Positions 7,863-14,939 of a stretch of 24,733 bases of DNA are shown here, piece after piece. Made by a program: the position numbers and the translations under genes. The notes beneath the pieces were generated by a model. The model made no database searches. It was not told the origin of the DNA and worked only from the letters and a program-made list of their open reading frames with translations. Every line of letters starts with the position of its first letter. The first letter of the stretch is position 1. The DNA comes from RBG-16-66-20 sp039931635 (lineage in GTDB: Bacteria; Pseudomonadota; Gammaproteobacteria; Burkholderiales; SG8-39), in contig JBDTRO010000194.1 of NCBI GenBank assembly GCA_039931635.1, positions 1-24,733 on the forward strand. The letters run 5' to 3'.

Positions 7863-8823
7863 GCCGCAATTGATCGACCAGTTGCGCCATGTCCTCGGGC
7901 ATCGGCGCGCTCCAGCTCCTCGCCTTGCCGCTGCGCGGGTGAACGAGTTCCAGCGCCGTCGCGTGCAGCGCCTGGCGCGGGAACGCCGGAACCTTGCGCG
8001 CGCCGCGCGCGTAGACCGTGTCGCCGACGATCGGGCACTTGATGTGCTCCAGGTGCACGCGGATCTGGTGCGTGCGGCCGGTGTCCAGGCGGCACTCGAG
8101 CAATGCAACCTTGCCGAGGCGCTCGAGCACTTTGTAGTGGGTGCGTGCTTCGCGGCCGCCTGCGACTACCGCCATGCGCGTGCGCACGCGCGGGTCGCGG
8201 CCGATGGGCGCATCAACTGCGCCGCGCACCGGCGGCGCGCCATGCACGAGCGCGAGATAAGTGCGCTTCACGGTGCGCGCGGCGAGCTGCGCGGCGAGGC
8301 TCGCCTGCGCGGTGACATTCTTCGCCACCACCATCAGGCCGCTGGTGTCCTTGTCCAGGCGATGCACGATGCCCGCGCGCGGCACCTTGCGCAGCGCGGG
8401 CGCGTGCGCGAGCAGCCCGTTCAGCAGCGTGCGATCCGGATTGCCGGCACCGGGATGCACGACCAGCCCGACCGGCTTGTCGATCACGATCAGGTCGCCG
8501 TCCTCGAACACGATGGCGAGCGCCATGCGCTGCGCCTTCGGCGTCGCGACGTCGGCCGCGGGGGGCGCGCTGAGCTCGATGGTCTCGCCGCCGATCGTTT
8601 TCGCGCTTCTCGCCAGCTGCGCGCCATCGATGAGGACATGGCCCGACTTCAGCCAGGCCTGCAGGCGGTTGCGCGAATACTGGGGGAACAAATTCGCCAG
8701 CGCCAGGTCTATCCGGAGTCCGGCGAGCGCCCTGGGGACCATGGCTGAAAGGGGCGCGGCGGACGATTCGGCGGACGCATCCTCCCAATCAAAATCCTCC
8801 TCGGCGGTATAATTTTTCCCCAT
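7852..8823 (-). CDS. rluD: 23S rRNA pseudouridine synthase RluD
   Basis: Converts uridines 1911, 1915 and 1917 (E. coli numbering) in helix 69 of 23S rRNA to pseudouridine. From the start at 8823 it has 323 residues: an acidic N-terminus, an S4 RNA-binding domain (about 36-85), then the RluA-type catalytic domain with GIVHRLDKDTSG (catalytic Asp157) and GRTHQIRVHL. The ATG at 8823 overlaps the bamD ATG on the other strand inside one CATG. A later ATG at 8742 (MVPRALAGLRID) would trim the acidic leader and cannot be excluded, because neither has a good ribosome binding site. It is followed directly by pgeF. Confidence 0.92.
   Translation of the reverse strand: MGKNYTAEEDFDWEDASAESSAAPLSAMVPRALAGLRIDLALANLFPQYSRNRLQAWLKSGHVLIDGAQLARSAKTIGGETIELSAPPAADVATPKAQRMALAIVFEDGDLIVIDKPVGLVVHPGAGNPDRTLLNGLLAHAPALRKVPRAGIVHRLDKDTSGLMVVAKNVTAQASLAAQLAARTVKRTYLALVHGAPPVRGAVDAPIGRDPRVRTRMAVVAGGREARTHYKVLERLGKVALLECRLDTGRTHQIRVHLEHIKCPIVGDTVYARGARKVPAFPRQALHATALELVHPRSGKARSWSAPMPEDMAQLVDQLRHGG
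8808..8813 (+). promoter_or_regulatory. TATAAT -10 element for bamD, possible leaderless start
   Basis: A perfect TATAAT ends eight bases before the bamD ATG, so a normal transcription start would fall at or next to the start codon. No Shine-Dalgarno sequence precedes the ATG. No good -35 is seen at the proper distance (CCAATC with a 17-base spacer). Leaderless translation is an inference. Confidence 0.5.
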
Positions 8824-9625
8824 GAAACACAGTTTACTTGCTCTGCTCACGGCTGCGCTTCTGCTTGGCGGCTGCGGCCTGCTGCCCACGGAAAAAGACG
8901 AGACCGCCGGCTGGTCGGCACAAAAGCTCTACGGCGAGGCCAGGGATGCGATGACCCAGCGCAGCTGGGAAAAAGCCATCAAGTACCTGGAAAAACTGGA
9001 GGCCCGCTATCCCTACGGGCGCTACGCGCAGCAGGCGCAGCTGGATGTCTCGTACGCTTACTGGAAAAACGGCGCGCGCGCCTCGGCGATCGCGGCAGCC
9101 GACCGCTTCATCAAGCTTTATCCGAACCATGCCAATGTCGACTACGCCTATTACCTCAAGGGCCTGGTCAACTTCAACGAGAACACCGGCCTGCTCAGCA
9201 TCCTCGACAACCCGGACATGACCGAGAGGGATTCCAAAGGCACGCGCGAGTCGTTTGAGGCGTTCAAGGAAGTCGTGATCCGCTTCCCGGACTCGAAATA
9301 CGTCGAGGACGCGCAGGCGCGCATGCGCTACCTGGTGAATTCGCTCGCCCAGTACGAAGTGCACGTGGCCCGCTACTACATGAAGCGCGGCGCGTTCGTC
9401 GCCGCCGCCAACCGCGCCCAGTTCGCGGTGCAGAACTATCCCCAGTCGGTGGCGCTGGAGGAAGCGGTGTTCATCATGGTCAAGGCCTACGATGCGCTCG
9501 GCATGACCGATCTGCGCGACGCGGCCGACCGCGTCATGCGCAAAAATTTCCCGGCCAGCCGCTACCTCGCCGGCAAGGGCGGGCGCGAAGTGTCCTGGTG
9601 GAAACTCTGGGACCCGGACTGGTAA
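8822..9625 (+). CDS. bamD: Outer membrane protein assembly factor BamD
   Basis: Essential lipoprotein of the BAM complex that inserts beta-barrel proteins into the outer membrane. The 267 residues start with a lipoprotein signal peptide ending in LLGGCG (lipidated Cys18). TPR-like repeats follow (AQKLYGEARDAM, WEKAIKYLEKLEARYPYGRYAQQAQLDVSYAYWK, ASAIAAADRFIKLYPNHANVDYAYYLKGLVNF) and then the YEVHVARYYMKRGAFVAAANRAQ repeat typical of BamD/ComL. Divergent rluD is the usual neighbour in beta- and gammaproteobacteria. The stop codon touches the stop of the convergent denD-like gene with no base between. Confidence 0.96.
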   Translation: MKHSLLALLTAALLLGGCGLLPTEKDETAGWSAQKLYGEARDAMTQRSWEKAIKYLEKLEARYPYGRYAQQAQLDVSYAYWKNGARASAIAAADRFIKLYPNHANVDYAYYLKGLVNFNENTGLLSILDNPDMTERDSKGTRESFEAFKEVVIRFPDSKYVEDAQARMRYLVNSLAQYEVHVARYYMKRGAFVAAANRAQFAVQNYPQSVALEEAVFIMVKAYDALGMTDLRDAADRVMRKNFPASRYLAGKGGREVSWWKLWDPDW

Positions 9626-10597
9626 CTAAATCTTGATTTTTTCATCCGCGATGTAGTCGCGGATCACGCTGGCCACGTCCGGATCGGGCTTGAAACCCAT
9701 TGCCAGCGCGCGCGGCGTGCGGAAGTTGACCGGCCAGGTTTTCACGATCGCCTGGATGCGCGCATCGGCTTTGTAGACCACGCGCTTCGCTGCCGCATCC
9801 CCCGCCACCTTGCGCATCGCCTCGACCATCTCGGCGACGCTCGCCGTGATGCCCGGCAGGTTCAGCCAGCGTTGCGTGCCCCAGGTCTCCGGCGGCAGTT
9901 CCCAGGCGTGGATGAAGGCATCCACCACGCGCCCGGGCGAGAGCAGCCAGACACCAGTCTCCGGCGCCACCGGGCATTCGGAGATCACGCCGTTCAGCGG
10001 CTCGCGGATGACGCCGCTCGCAAACGAAGAGGCCGCCGCGTTCGGTTTGCCGGCGCGCACCACGATCGTCGGTAGCCGCAGGGAGCGCCCGTCGATGAAA
10101 CCCTTGCGCGTGTAATCGGTGATGAGGTATTCGCCGATCACCTTCTGCGTGCCGTAGGAGGTCTGCGGATTGGCGATGGTCGTGTCGTCGAGTACCTCCG
10201 GCAGCACGCCGCCGAAAGCCGCCACCGAACTCGTATAGACGAGGCGCGGCGGCTTGCTGCACTTTCGCATCTGCGCCAGCAGCAACTCGATGCCTTTGAG
10301 ATTGACGCGCATGCCAAGGTCGAAATCGGTCTCCGCCTGGCCGCTCACCACTGCCGCGAGATGGAACACGGCGTCGGTATCGGGCAGGCACACGCTGGCG
10401 ATGGTCTTTTCGTCCGAGACATCGCCCGTAACTGCTTTTATCTTCTCGTTGCTCAAATCATTGACTCGAGGAGGAAAGGCGCCATCCAGGAGCGTAATTG
10501 ACGTAATCGGCTTGCCATTCAACTGCCCGCGCGCAAGCAGCGTTCTGGCGAGCCTGAAGCCCAGGAACCCGCCACCACCGGTAATGAGGATCTTCAT
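9626..10597 (-). CDS. denD: NAD-dependent epimerase/dehydratase, DenD-like (D-erythronate dehydrogenase family)
   Basis: Extended short-chain dehydrogenase of 323 residues. The Rossmann motif GGGGFLG lies at 7-13 (KILITGGGGFLGFRLARTLL). FHLAAVVSGQAE and a YTSSVAAFGG strand follow, then the active-site YGTQK (Tyr and Lys of the YxxxK pair). The AxxSFAS...REPLNG and EATGVWLLSP-like (PETGVWLLSPGRVVDAFIHAWELP) segments resemble DenD, which oxidises D-erythronate in sugar-acid breakdown. The exact substrate is uncertain. Its ATG overlaps the stop of the helicase gene as ATGA, implying translational coupling. No other erythronate genes (denE/otnC-like) are next to it. A short rare-codon patch lies at about 10430-10515. 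Confidence 0.8.
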   Translation of the reverse strand: MKILITGGGGFLGFRLARTLLARGQLNGKPITSITLLDGAFPPRVNDLSNEKIKAVTGDVSDEKTIASVCLPDTDAVFHLAAVVSGQAETDFDLGMRVNLKGIELLLAQMRKCSKPPRLVYTSSVAAFGGVLPEVLDDTTIANPQTSYGTQKVIGEYLITDYTRKGFIDGRSLRLPTIVVRAGKPNAAASSFASGVIREPLNGVISECPVAPETGVWLLSPGRVVDAFIHAWELPPETWGTQRWLNLPGITASVAEMVEAMRKVAGDAAAKRVVYKADARIQAIVKTWPVNFRTPRALAMGFKPDPDVASVIRDYIADEKIKI

Positions 10598-12504
10598 GCC
10601 GGAATTCTAGCGAAGAACGCCTCGACGTCGGCGATTTCCCGGGTCTGTTTCATCGGCGGCAGGCTGGCGCGTACCGTCCGGCCATAGCCCTTCGTGTACA
10701 GGCGCGGGTCGCACAGCACCAGCACACCGCGGTCTTCCTCGTCGCGGATCAGGCGGCCCGCGCCCTGCTTCAGCTGCAGCACGGCCTGCGGCAGCTGGAA
10801 ATCCATGAACGGGTTGCCGCCCTCGTCGCGCAGCGCCTCGATGCGGGCCGAGAGCACCGGGTCCTCGGGCGGGGCGAACGGCAGCTTGTCGATCAGCACC
10901 ACCGACAGCGCTTCGCCGCGCACATCCACGCCCTCCCAGAACGAGGCGGCGCCCAGCAGCACCGCGTTGCCCAGGGCGCGAAACCGGACCAGCAACTCGC
11001 TGCGCGATCCCGTGCCCTGCACGAGGAGCGGATAGTCGATCCTGTCCTTAAGCAACTCGTGCGCGCGGCGCAACGCCCGGTGCGAAGTGAACAGCAGGAA
11101 CGCGCGGCCGCGGCTCGCCTTCAGTACCGGCAGCGCCGCCTTGACTACCGCCTCGGTGTAATCGGGATCGTTCGGATCGGCGGGCAGTCCCTTGGGCGAA
11201 TACAGCAGGGCCTGGCGCTCGAAATCGAACGGGCTGGGCCAGGTGCGCGCGGCCGCCTCCTCTATGCCCAGTTCCCGCTTGAAGTGCGAGAAGTCCTCGC
11301 CCATCGCCAGCGTCGCGGAGGTGAAGATCCAGGCGCGTGGATGATCCAGCATCTGCTTGCGAAACAGTTCCGCCGGCACCAGTGGCGTGATGTGCAGCTG
11401 TACCGAATGGCCGAACACTTCCACCCAGCGGACTTCGTTTGCGGTTCCTGCCTCGCGGATCCTCGCGAGCAGCGCCGATCCTTCGGCGGCGCGGCGCGCG
11501 CAGGCACCCAGGCCTTCGGAGCGTTCCGCCTGCTCGGCGAGCGGTTTGCGCACCGCCTCCAGCGCCAGCGCCAGAGCCTGCAGTGCGTCTGCAAATCCCG
11601 TTTCCCGCATCGCCTGCGTCCAGGCGAGGCGCAGGCCTTCCTTCGAAAAACACAGACGAAGATCACGCGCCGCCTTGTCCAGCTTCGATGCGATGCGGTC
11701 CAGTTCCGGCGACGCGCCGCCGGCGGCGCGCAGCTCCATGCGCGCGTCGCGCGCGAGTTCGACCAGTTGCGCGGTGGATACCGTTTCGCCGAAGAACATG
11801 CGCGCGGTCGCGGGCAGCTGATGCGCCTCGTCGAAGATCACCGTGTTGCAGGAAGGCAGCAGCTCGGATATGCCCTCGTCGCGCAACGCCACGTCAGCGA
11901 AGAACAGGTGGTGGTTCACCACCACCACGTCGGCTGCGAGCGCGTTCTTGCGCGCGCGCATCACGAAGCAGTCCTTGTATTTCGGGCAGTCCTGGCCGAG
12001 GCAGTTCTCGCGCGTGGAGGTGGCGTGCTGCCACACTGCCGCGTCCTCCGGGACCTCGGCGAGGTCGGCACGGTCGCCGGTGATCGAGGTGGCGGCAAAA
12101 CTGGCGATGCTGCGCAACCGCCCCACATCCTCGCGCGATTCGAAGCGCCCCTCGGTACGCGCATTCTCGAGCCGGTACAGGCACACGTAGTTCGCCCGGC
12201 CCTTGAGCAAAGCGGCCACCGAACCCGATGCAAGCGCCTCGCGCACCGCCGGCAGGTCGCGGTCGTAGAGCTGGTTCTGCAGGGTCTTGGTGCCGGTGGA
12301 GACGATCACCTTGCCGCCGGCGAGCAAGGCCGGGACGAGATAGGCGAAGGTTTTTCCGGTGCCGGTCCCGGCCTCGACCGCGAGCATGCTGCCCGACTGG
12401 ACGGCATCGAGGATCGCCTGCGCCATCTCGAGCTGCTGTGCGCGTGGACGGTAGCCGTCCACCTGCGCGGCCAGCGGACCGTCCGCGGCGAATACGCGTT
12501 GCAA
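10594..12504 (-). CDS. ATP-dependent DNA helicase, DinG/YoaA (XPD-like, iron-sulfur) type
   Basis: Superfamily 2 5'-3' DNA helicase, probably in repair or resolution of R-loops and damaged forks. From TTG at 12504 it has 636 residues, the length of E. coli YoaA. Walker A is EAGTGTGKT (44-52). Four cysteines (108, 168, 173, 179; CLYRLENAR, then CLGQDCPKYKDC) form the XPD-type iron-sulfur site. The DEAH box is at 225-228 (VIFDEAHQLP). The C-terminal helicase half includes SFWEGVDVRGEALSVVLIDKLPF and QGAGRLIRDEEDRG. The start is uncertain: the frame is open up to 12633, but conserved sequence begins near ADGPLAAQVDGYRPR. CTG at 12513 has a better-spaced GAGGAA than TTG at 12504. It sits between the secretin-like gene and the denD-like gene. 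Confidence 0.92.
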   Translation of the reverse strand: MQRVFAADGPLAAQVDGYRPRAQQLEMAQAILDAVQSGSMLAVEAGTGTGKTFAYLVPALLAGGKVIVSTGTKTLQNQLYDRDLPAVREALASGSVAALLKGRANYVCLYRLENARTEGRFESREDVGRLRSIASFAATSITGDRADLAEVPEDAAVWQHATSTRENCLGQDCPKYKDCFVMRARKNALAADVVVVNHHLFFADVALRDEGISELLPSCNTVIFDEAHQLPATARMFFGETVSTAQLVELARDARMELRAAGGASPELDRIASKLDKAARDLRLCFSKEGLRLAWTQAMRETGFADALQALALALEAVRKPLAEQAERSEGLGACARRAAEGSALLARIREAGTANEVRWVEVFGHSVQLHITPLVPAELFRKQMLDHPRAWIFTSATLAMGEDFSHFKRELGIEEAAARTWPSPFDFERQALLYSPKGLPADPNDPDYTEAVVKAALPVLKASRGRAFLLFTSHRALRRAHELLKDRIDYPLLVQGTGSRSELLVRFRALGNAVLLGAASFWEGVDVRGEALSVVLIDKLPFAPPEDPVLSARIEALRDEGGNPFMDFQLPQAVLQLKQGAGRLIRDEEDRGVLVLCDPRLYTKGYGRTVRASLPPMKQTREIADVEAFFARIPA

Positions 12505-12509
12505 GGCGT

Positions 12510-13226
12510 TCAGCGCAGTTCCTCGACCTTGACCCACACGCGGCGGCTTTCGCTCTCGGATCTTTCCCTGGAAGAAAGGATTCCAGAATCCGAGCGCGTC
12601 GAGGCGCTGTCCGCACCGCCAAGCTCGATCCACTCGCCCAGCCGCCCACTGACTGTCGTGGCTGCGCGCTGGCCCTGAATCGCGCCGCCACGAGCAAAGG
12701 CCTCCTGCCGTGTCCCGATTTCCAGGAAGACGTTGCTTCCCGAAATCCGCGGCACCACGGCGAAGCCGGTATCCGCCTGGGCGTAATTGCGCGACTCTCC
12801 CGTCGAGATGTATGCCTGCCCGCCCTCCAGCACCTGGAGGCGCTGTTCTACGTGTTCATCCAGTCTGCCGCGCGAATCCAGGATGCGGATGTCCGCGTTC
12901 GAGCCGCGGTTCGAGATCCGCGCATCGGTCTGCACGCCGCTGCGCTCGTCGCCCTGCGCGGTATCGAAGCGCACCGAGATCGTGAGGCGCCGCGCGGGCT
13001 GGTCAATGGAATCGAGCACGGCGCTGATCTGCGCCAGGTTGCCCGGGCTGGTGCGCACGATCAGCTGGTTGTACTGGCCCGTCAGGACGCCGCCCGGTTC
13101 GAGCAAAGGCCGCAGCACCGGGATGACCTGTTCGGCAGTCCTGTGCCGCAGGGAAATCACTTCCAGCGTGCCTTGGGCATACGCATTCGCGGCAACGAAC
13201 AAAAGAAGAAGCGCGAGGAGGTTCAT
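12510..13226 (-). CDS. Small periplasmic secretin-like protein (NolW/secretin N-domain family)
   Basis: A 238-residue exported protein. Residues 1-18 form a signal peptide (LLALLLLFVAANAYA, then QG). Residues about 19-90 are a secretin short domain: LEVISLRHRTAEQVIPVLRP, then YNQLIVRTSPGNLAQISAVLDSID. The rest keeps beta-strand patterns of the secretin C-domain (RLQVLEGGQAYIS, TGFAVVPRISGSNVFLEI, TVSGRLGEWIELGG). However, the protein is far too short for a gated outer-membrane secretin, and no type II/III/IV secretion or pilus genes are nearby. The C-terminus is Ser/Arg/Glu-rich. It overlaps or adjoins the helicase start, so the two are probably co-transcribed. Function unknown; a periplasmic accessory protein is plausible. 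Confidence 0.78.
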   Translation of the reverse strand: MNLLALLLLFVAANAYAQGTLEVISLRHRTAEQVIPVLRPLLEPGGVLTGQYNQLIVRTSPGNLAQISAVLDSIDQPARRLTISVRFDTAQGDERSGVQTDARISNRGSNADIRILDSRGRLDEHVEQRLQVLEGGQAYISTGESRNYAQADTGFAVVPRISGSNVFLEIGTRQEAFARGGAIQGQRAATTVSGRLGEWIELGGADSASTRSDSGILSSRERSESESRRVWVKVEELR

Positions 13227-13275
13227 GAAGGGCTTAACGCAGACCTTGTGTTAGTGGTTGCTCTCAAATCGGATG

Positions 13276-13281
13276 TATACT
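13276..13281 (+). promoter_or_regulatory. TATACT -10 candidate for the NlpC/P60 gene
   Basis: TATACT lies 14 bases before the ATG at 13296, in the 69-base gap between the divergent secretin-like and NlpC genes. No convincing -35 is seen at 16-18 bases. The resulting leader would be about eight bases long, without a Shine-Dalgarno sequence. Confidence 0.4.
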
Positions 13282-13295
13282 AGATTACTTGAGTT

Positions 13296-13826
13296 ATGGG
13301 CCGTAATTCACTGTTTTATTGTGCATTTATAACGACTCTGGCGGGTTGCGGCTCGTTTGGCCCGACTGTACCTGCCCCGGTCCAGGCCCCGATCGGAACA
13401 CCCGCCGCAGCACCTTCAGCCTCCCCGGCTCCACGGATCAGCGCGCAACGTTCCGAAGCCTTGCTGCAGGCACTGCTCGCGCTCGGACTCGACTACCGTT
13501 ACGGCGGCAACTCGCCATTGACGGGCTTCGATTGCAGCGGCCTGGTCGCGCACGTGTATCTCGAAGCCTGGAATGTCCGCCTGCCCCGCAATACGAGCGG
13601 GCAAAGCAAGGTGGGGATGCCGGTGAGTCTAGCGGAACTGCAGGCGGGCGATCTCGTGTTCTACGACACGCTGAAGCGCCCGTACTCGCACGTCGGCATT
13701 TACCTGGGCGACGGAAAATTCGTGCATGCGCCGAAGACCGGCGCGCAGGTGCGAGTCGAGTCCCTGAAGAGCGCCTACTGGGCGCAACGGTTCAACGGCG
13801 CGAGGCGTATCGAGCCGCCTCTTTGA
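13296..13826 (+). CDS. NlpC/P60 family lipoprotein, cell-wall endopeptidase
   Basis: Probable murein D,L-endopeptidase anchored in the outer membrane. The 176 residues begin with a lipoprotein signal (FITTLAGCG, lipidated Cys18) and a Pro/Ala-rich linker (about 22-48). The NlpC/P60 domain follows: YRYGGNSPLTGFDCSGLV with nucleophile Cys80, PYSHVGIYLGDGKFVHAP with His132, and His144 as the third catalytic residue. The size is typical of Spr/NlpC lipoproteins. The stop codon overlaps the -35 element of the fbpA promoter. Confidence 0.93.
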   Translation: MGRNSLFYCAFITTLAGCGSFGPTVPAPVQAPIGTPAAAPSASPAPRISAQRSEALLQALLALGLDYRYGGNSPLTGFDCSGLVAHVYLEAWNVRLPRNTSGQSKVGMPVSLAELQAGDLVFYDTLKRPYSHVGIYLGDGKFVHAPKTGAQVRVESLKSAYWAQRFNGARRIEPPL

Positions 13827-13856
13827 CTTTTGGTAGTGAGAAGCATTATCATTACG
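13823..13856 (+). promoter_or_regulatory. fbpA promoter with overlapping Fur box
   Basis: TTGACT (13823-13828) and TATCAT (13847-13852) form a -35/-10 pair with an 18-base spacer; each differs from consensus at one position. A 19-base site at 13838-13856, with core ATTATCATTA, matches the Fur consensus GATAATGATWATCATTATC at 14 of 19 positions and covers the -10. This predicts iron-dependent repression of fbpA. Fur control is inference from the match and from the gene it precedes. Confidence 0.68.
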
Positions 13857-13881
13857 CTTTACCCTGCCTGAAGGTACCCAA

Positions 13882-14907
13882 GTGACTGTTATTAAAAAGA
13901 CTTTTCTGGTCTCTGTCCTCTTGTTCTCTGTTGCAGGCTACGCGCAGGACAACAAGGTCCTGAATCTATATTCCTCACGGCACTACCAGACCGACGAGGC
14001 GCTCTACAGCAACTTCACCAAGGCGACCGGCATCAAGGTCAACCGCATCGAAGCCGGCGAAGACGCGCTGATCGAGCGCATCCGAAACGAAGGAGAGCGC
14101 AGTCCCGCCGACGTGCTCGTGACCGTGGACGCGGGCCGCCTGTGGCGCGCAGAGCAGCTCGGATTCTTCCAGCCGGTGAAATCGGCGGTGCTCGATGCGC
14201 GCATTCCGGCGAGCTACCGCGAGCCGACCGGGCTCTGGTACGGCTTTTCGCTGCGCGCGCGCGTGATCGCCTACAACAAGGCCAAGGTCAAGGCCGCCGA
14301 GGTTGCGACCTACGAATCGCTCGCCGATCCGAAATGGAAAGGCCGCATCTGCATGCGCTCCTCCACCAACATCTACAACCTGTCGCTGATGGGCGCGATG
14401 ATGGACCACCTGGGCGAGGCCAGGGCCGAGCAGTGGGCGCGGGGCGTGAAGGCGAATCTCGCGCACGCGCCCAGGGGCGGCGACAGCGACCAGCTGAAGA
14501 GCGTGGCCGCGGGCGAGTGCGACGTGACGATATCGAACCAGTACTACTACGCGCGCCTGCTGCGCTCGGGCAAGCCCGATGAGCGCGAGGTGGCGGAGAA
14601 AGTCGGCGTGGTGTTCCCGAACCAGGCGAGCTGGGGCGCGCACGTCAACGTCTCGGGCGCCGGCGTGATGAAGCACGCGCCGAACCGGGAAGCGGCGGTG
14701 AAATTCCTCGACTACCTGGCGAGCGACGAAGCACAGCGCTACTTCGCCGAGGGCAATAACGAGTGGCCGGTGGTCGCGAGCGTCAAGATCGACAACCCGG
14801 TGCTGCAGATGCTGGGCCAGTTCAAGCACGACCAGCTGAACGTCGCGGTACTCGGCCGCAACCAGCCGGCCGCGCAGAAAATCTACGACCGGGCGGCGTG
14901 GAAGTAA
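13882..14907 (+). CDS. fbpA: Ferric iron ABC transporter, periplasmic iron-binding protein
   Basis: Captures Fe3+ in the periplasm for the FbpBC transporter. The 341 residues start with a signal peptide (KKTFLVSVLLFSVAGYA, cleaved before QDN), then LNLYSSRHYQTDEALYSNF, the standard opening of FbpA/FutA proteins. The iron-ligand tyrosine cluster is at 221-223 (SNQYYYARLL). The ending EWPVVASV...LGRNQPAAQKIYDRA.W is also typical. The GTG start at 13882 has GAAGG eight bases upstream. The gene has its own promoter and Fur-like site. Its permease and ATPase genes lie downstream but are not in the same operon: fbpB is convergent, with a 16-base gap. Confidence 0.94.
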   Translation: MTVIKKTFLVSVLLFSVAGYAQDNKVLNLYSSRHYQTDEALYSNFTKATGIKVNRIEAGEDALIERIRNEGERSPADVLVTVDAGRLWRAEQLGFFQPVKSAVLDARIPASYREPTGLWYGFSLRARVIAYNKAKVKAAEVATYESLADPKWKGRICMRSSTNIYNLSLMGAMMDHLGEARAEQWARGVKANLAHAPRGGDSDQLKSVAAGECDVTISNQYYYARLLRSGKPDEREVAEKVGVVFPNQASWGAHVNVSGAGVMKHAPNREAAVKFLDYLASDEAQRYFAEGNNEWPVVASVKIDNPVLQMLGQFKHDQLNVAVLGRNQPAAQKIYDRAAWK

Positions 14908-14914
14908 CCGTAGC

Positions 14915-14939
14915 GGCCGCGCCTTATGGCCGCGCGGCC
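14915..14939. terminator. GC-rich hairpin between convergent fbpA and fbpB
   Basis: GGCCGCGC (14915-14922) can pair with GCGCGGCC (14932-14939) around a nine-base loop. The hairpin lies after the fbpA stop and across the fbpB stop. There is no clear T-run on either side, so termination is only possible, not shown. Confidence 0.35.
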
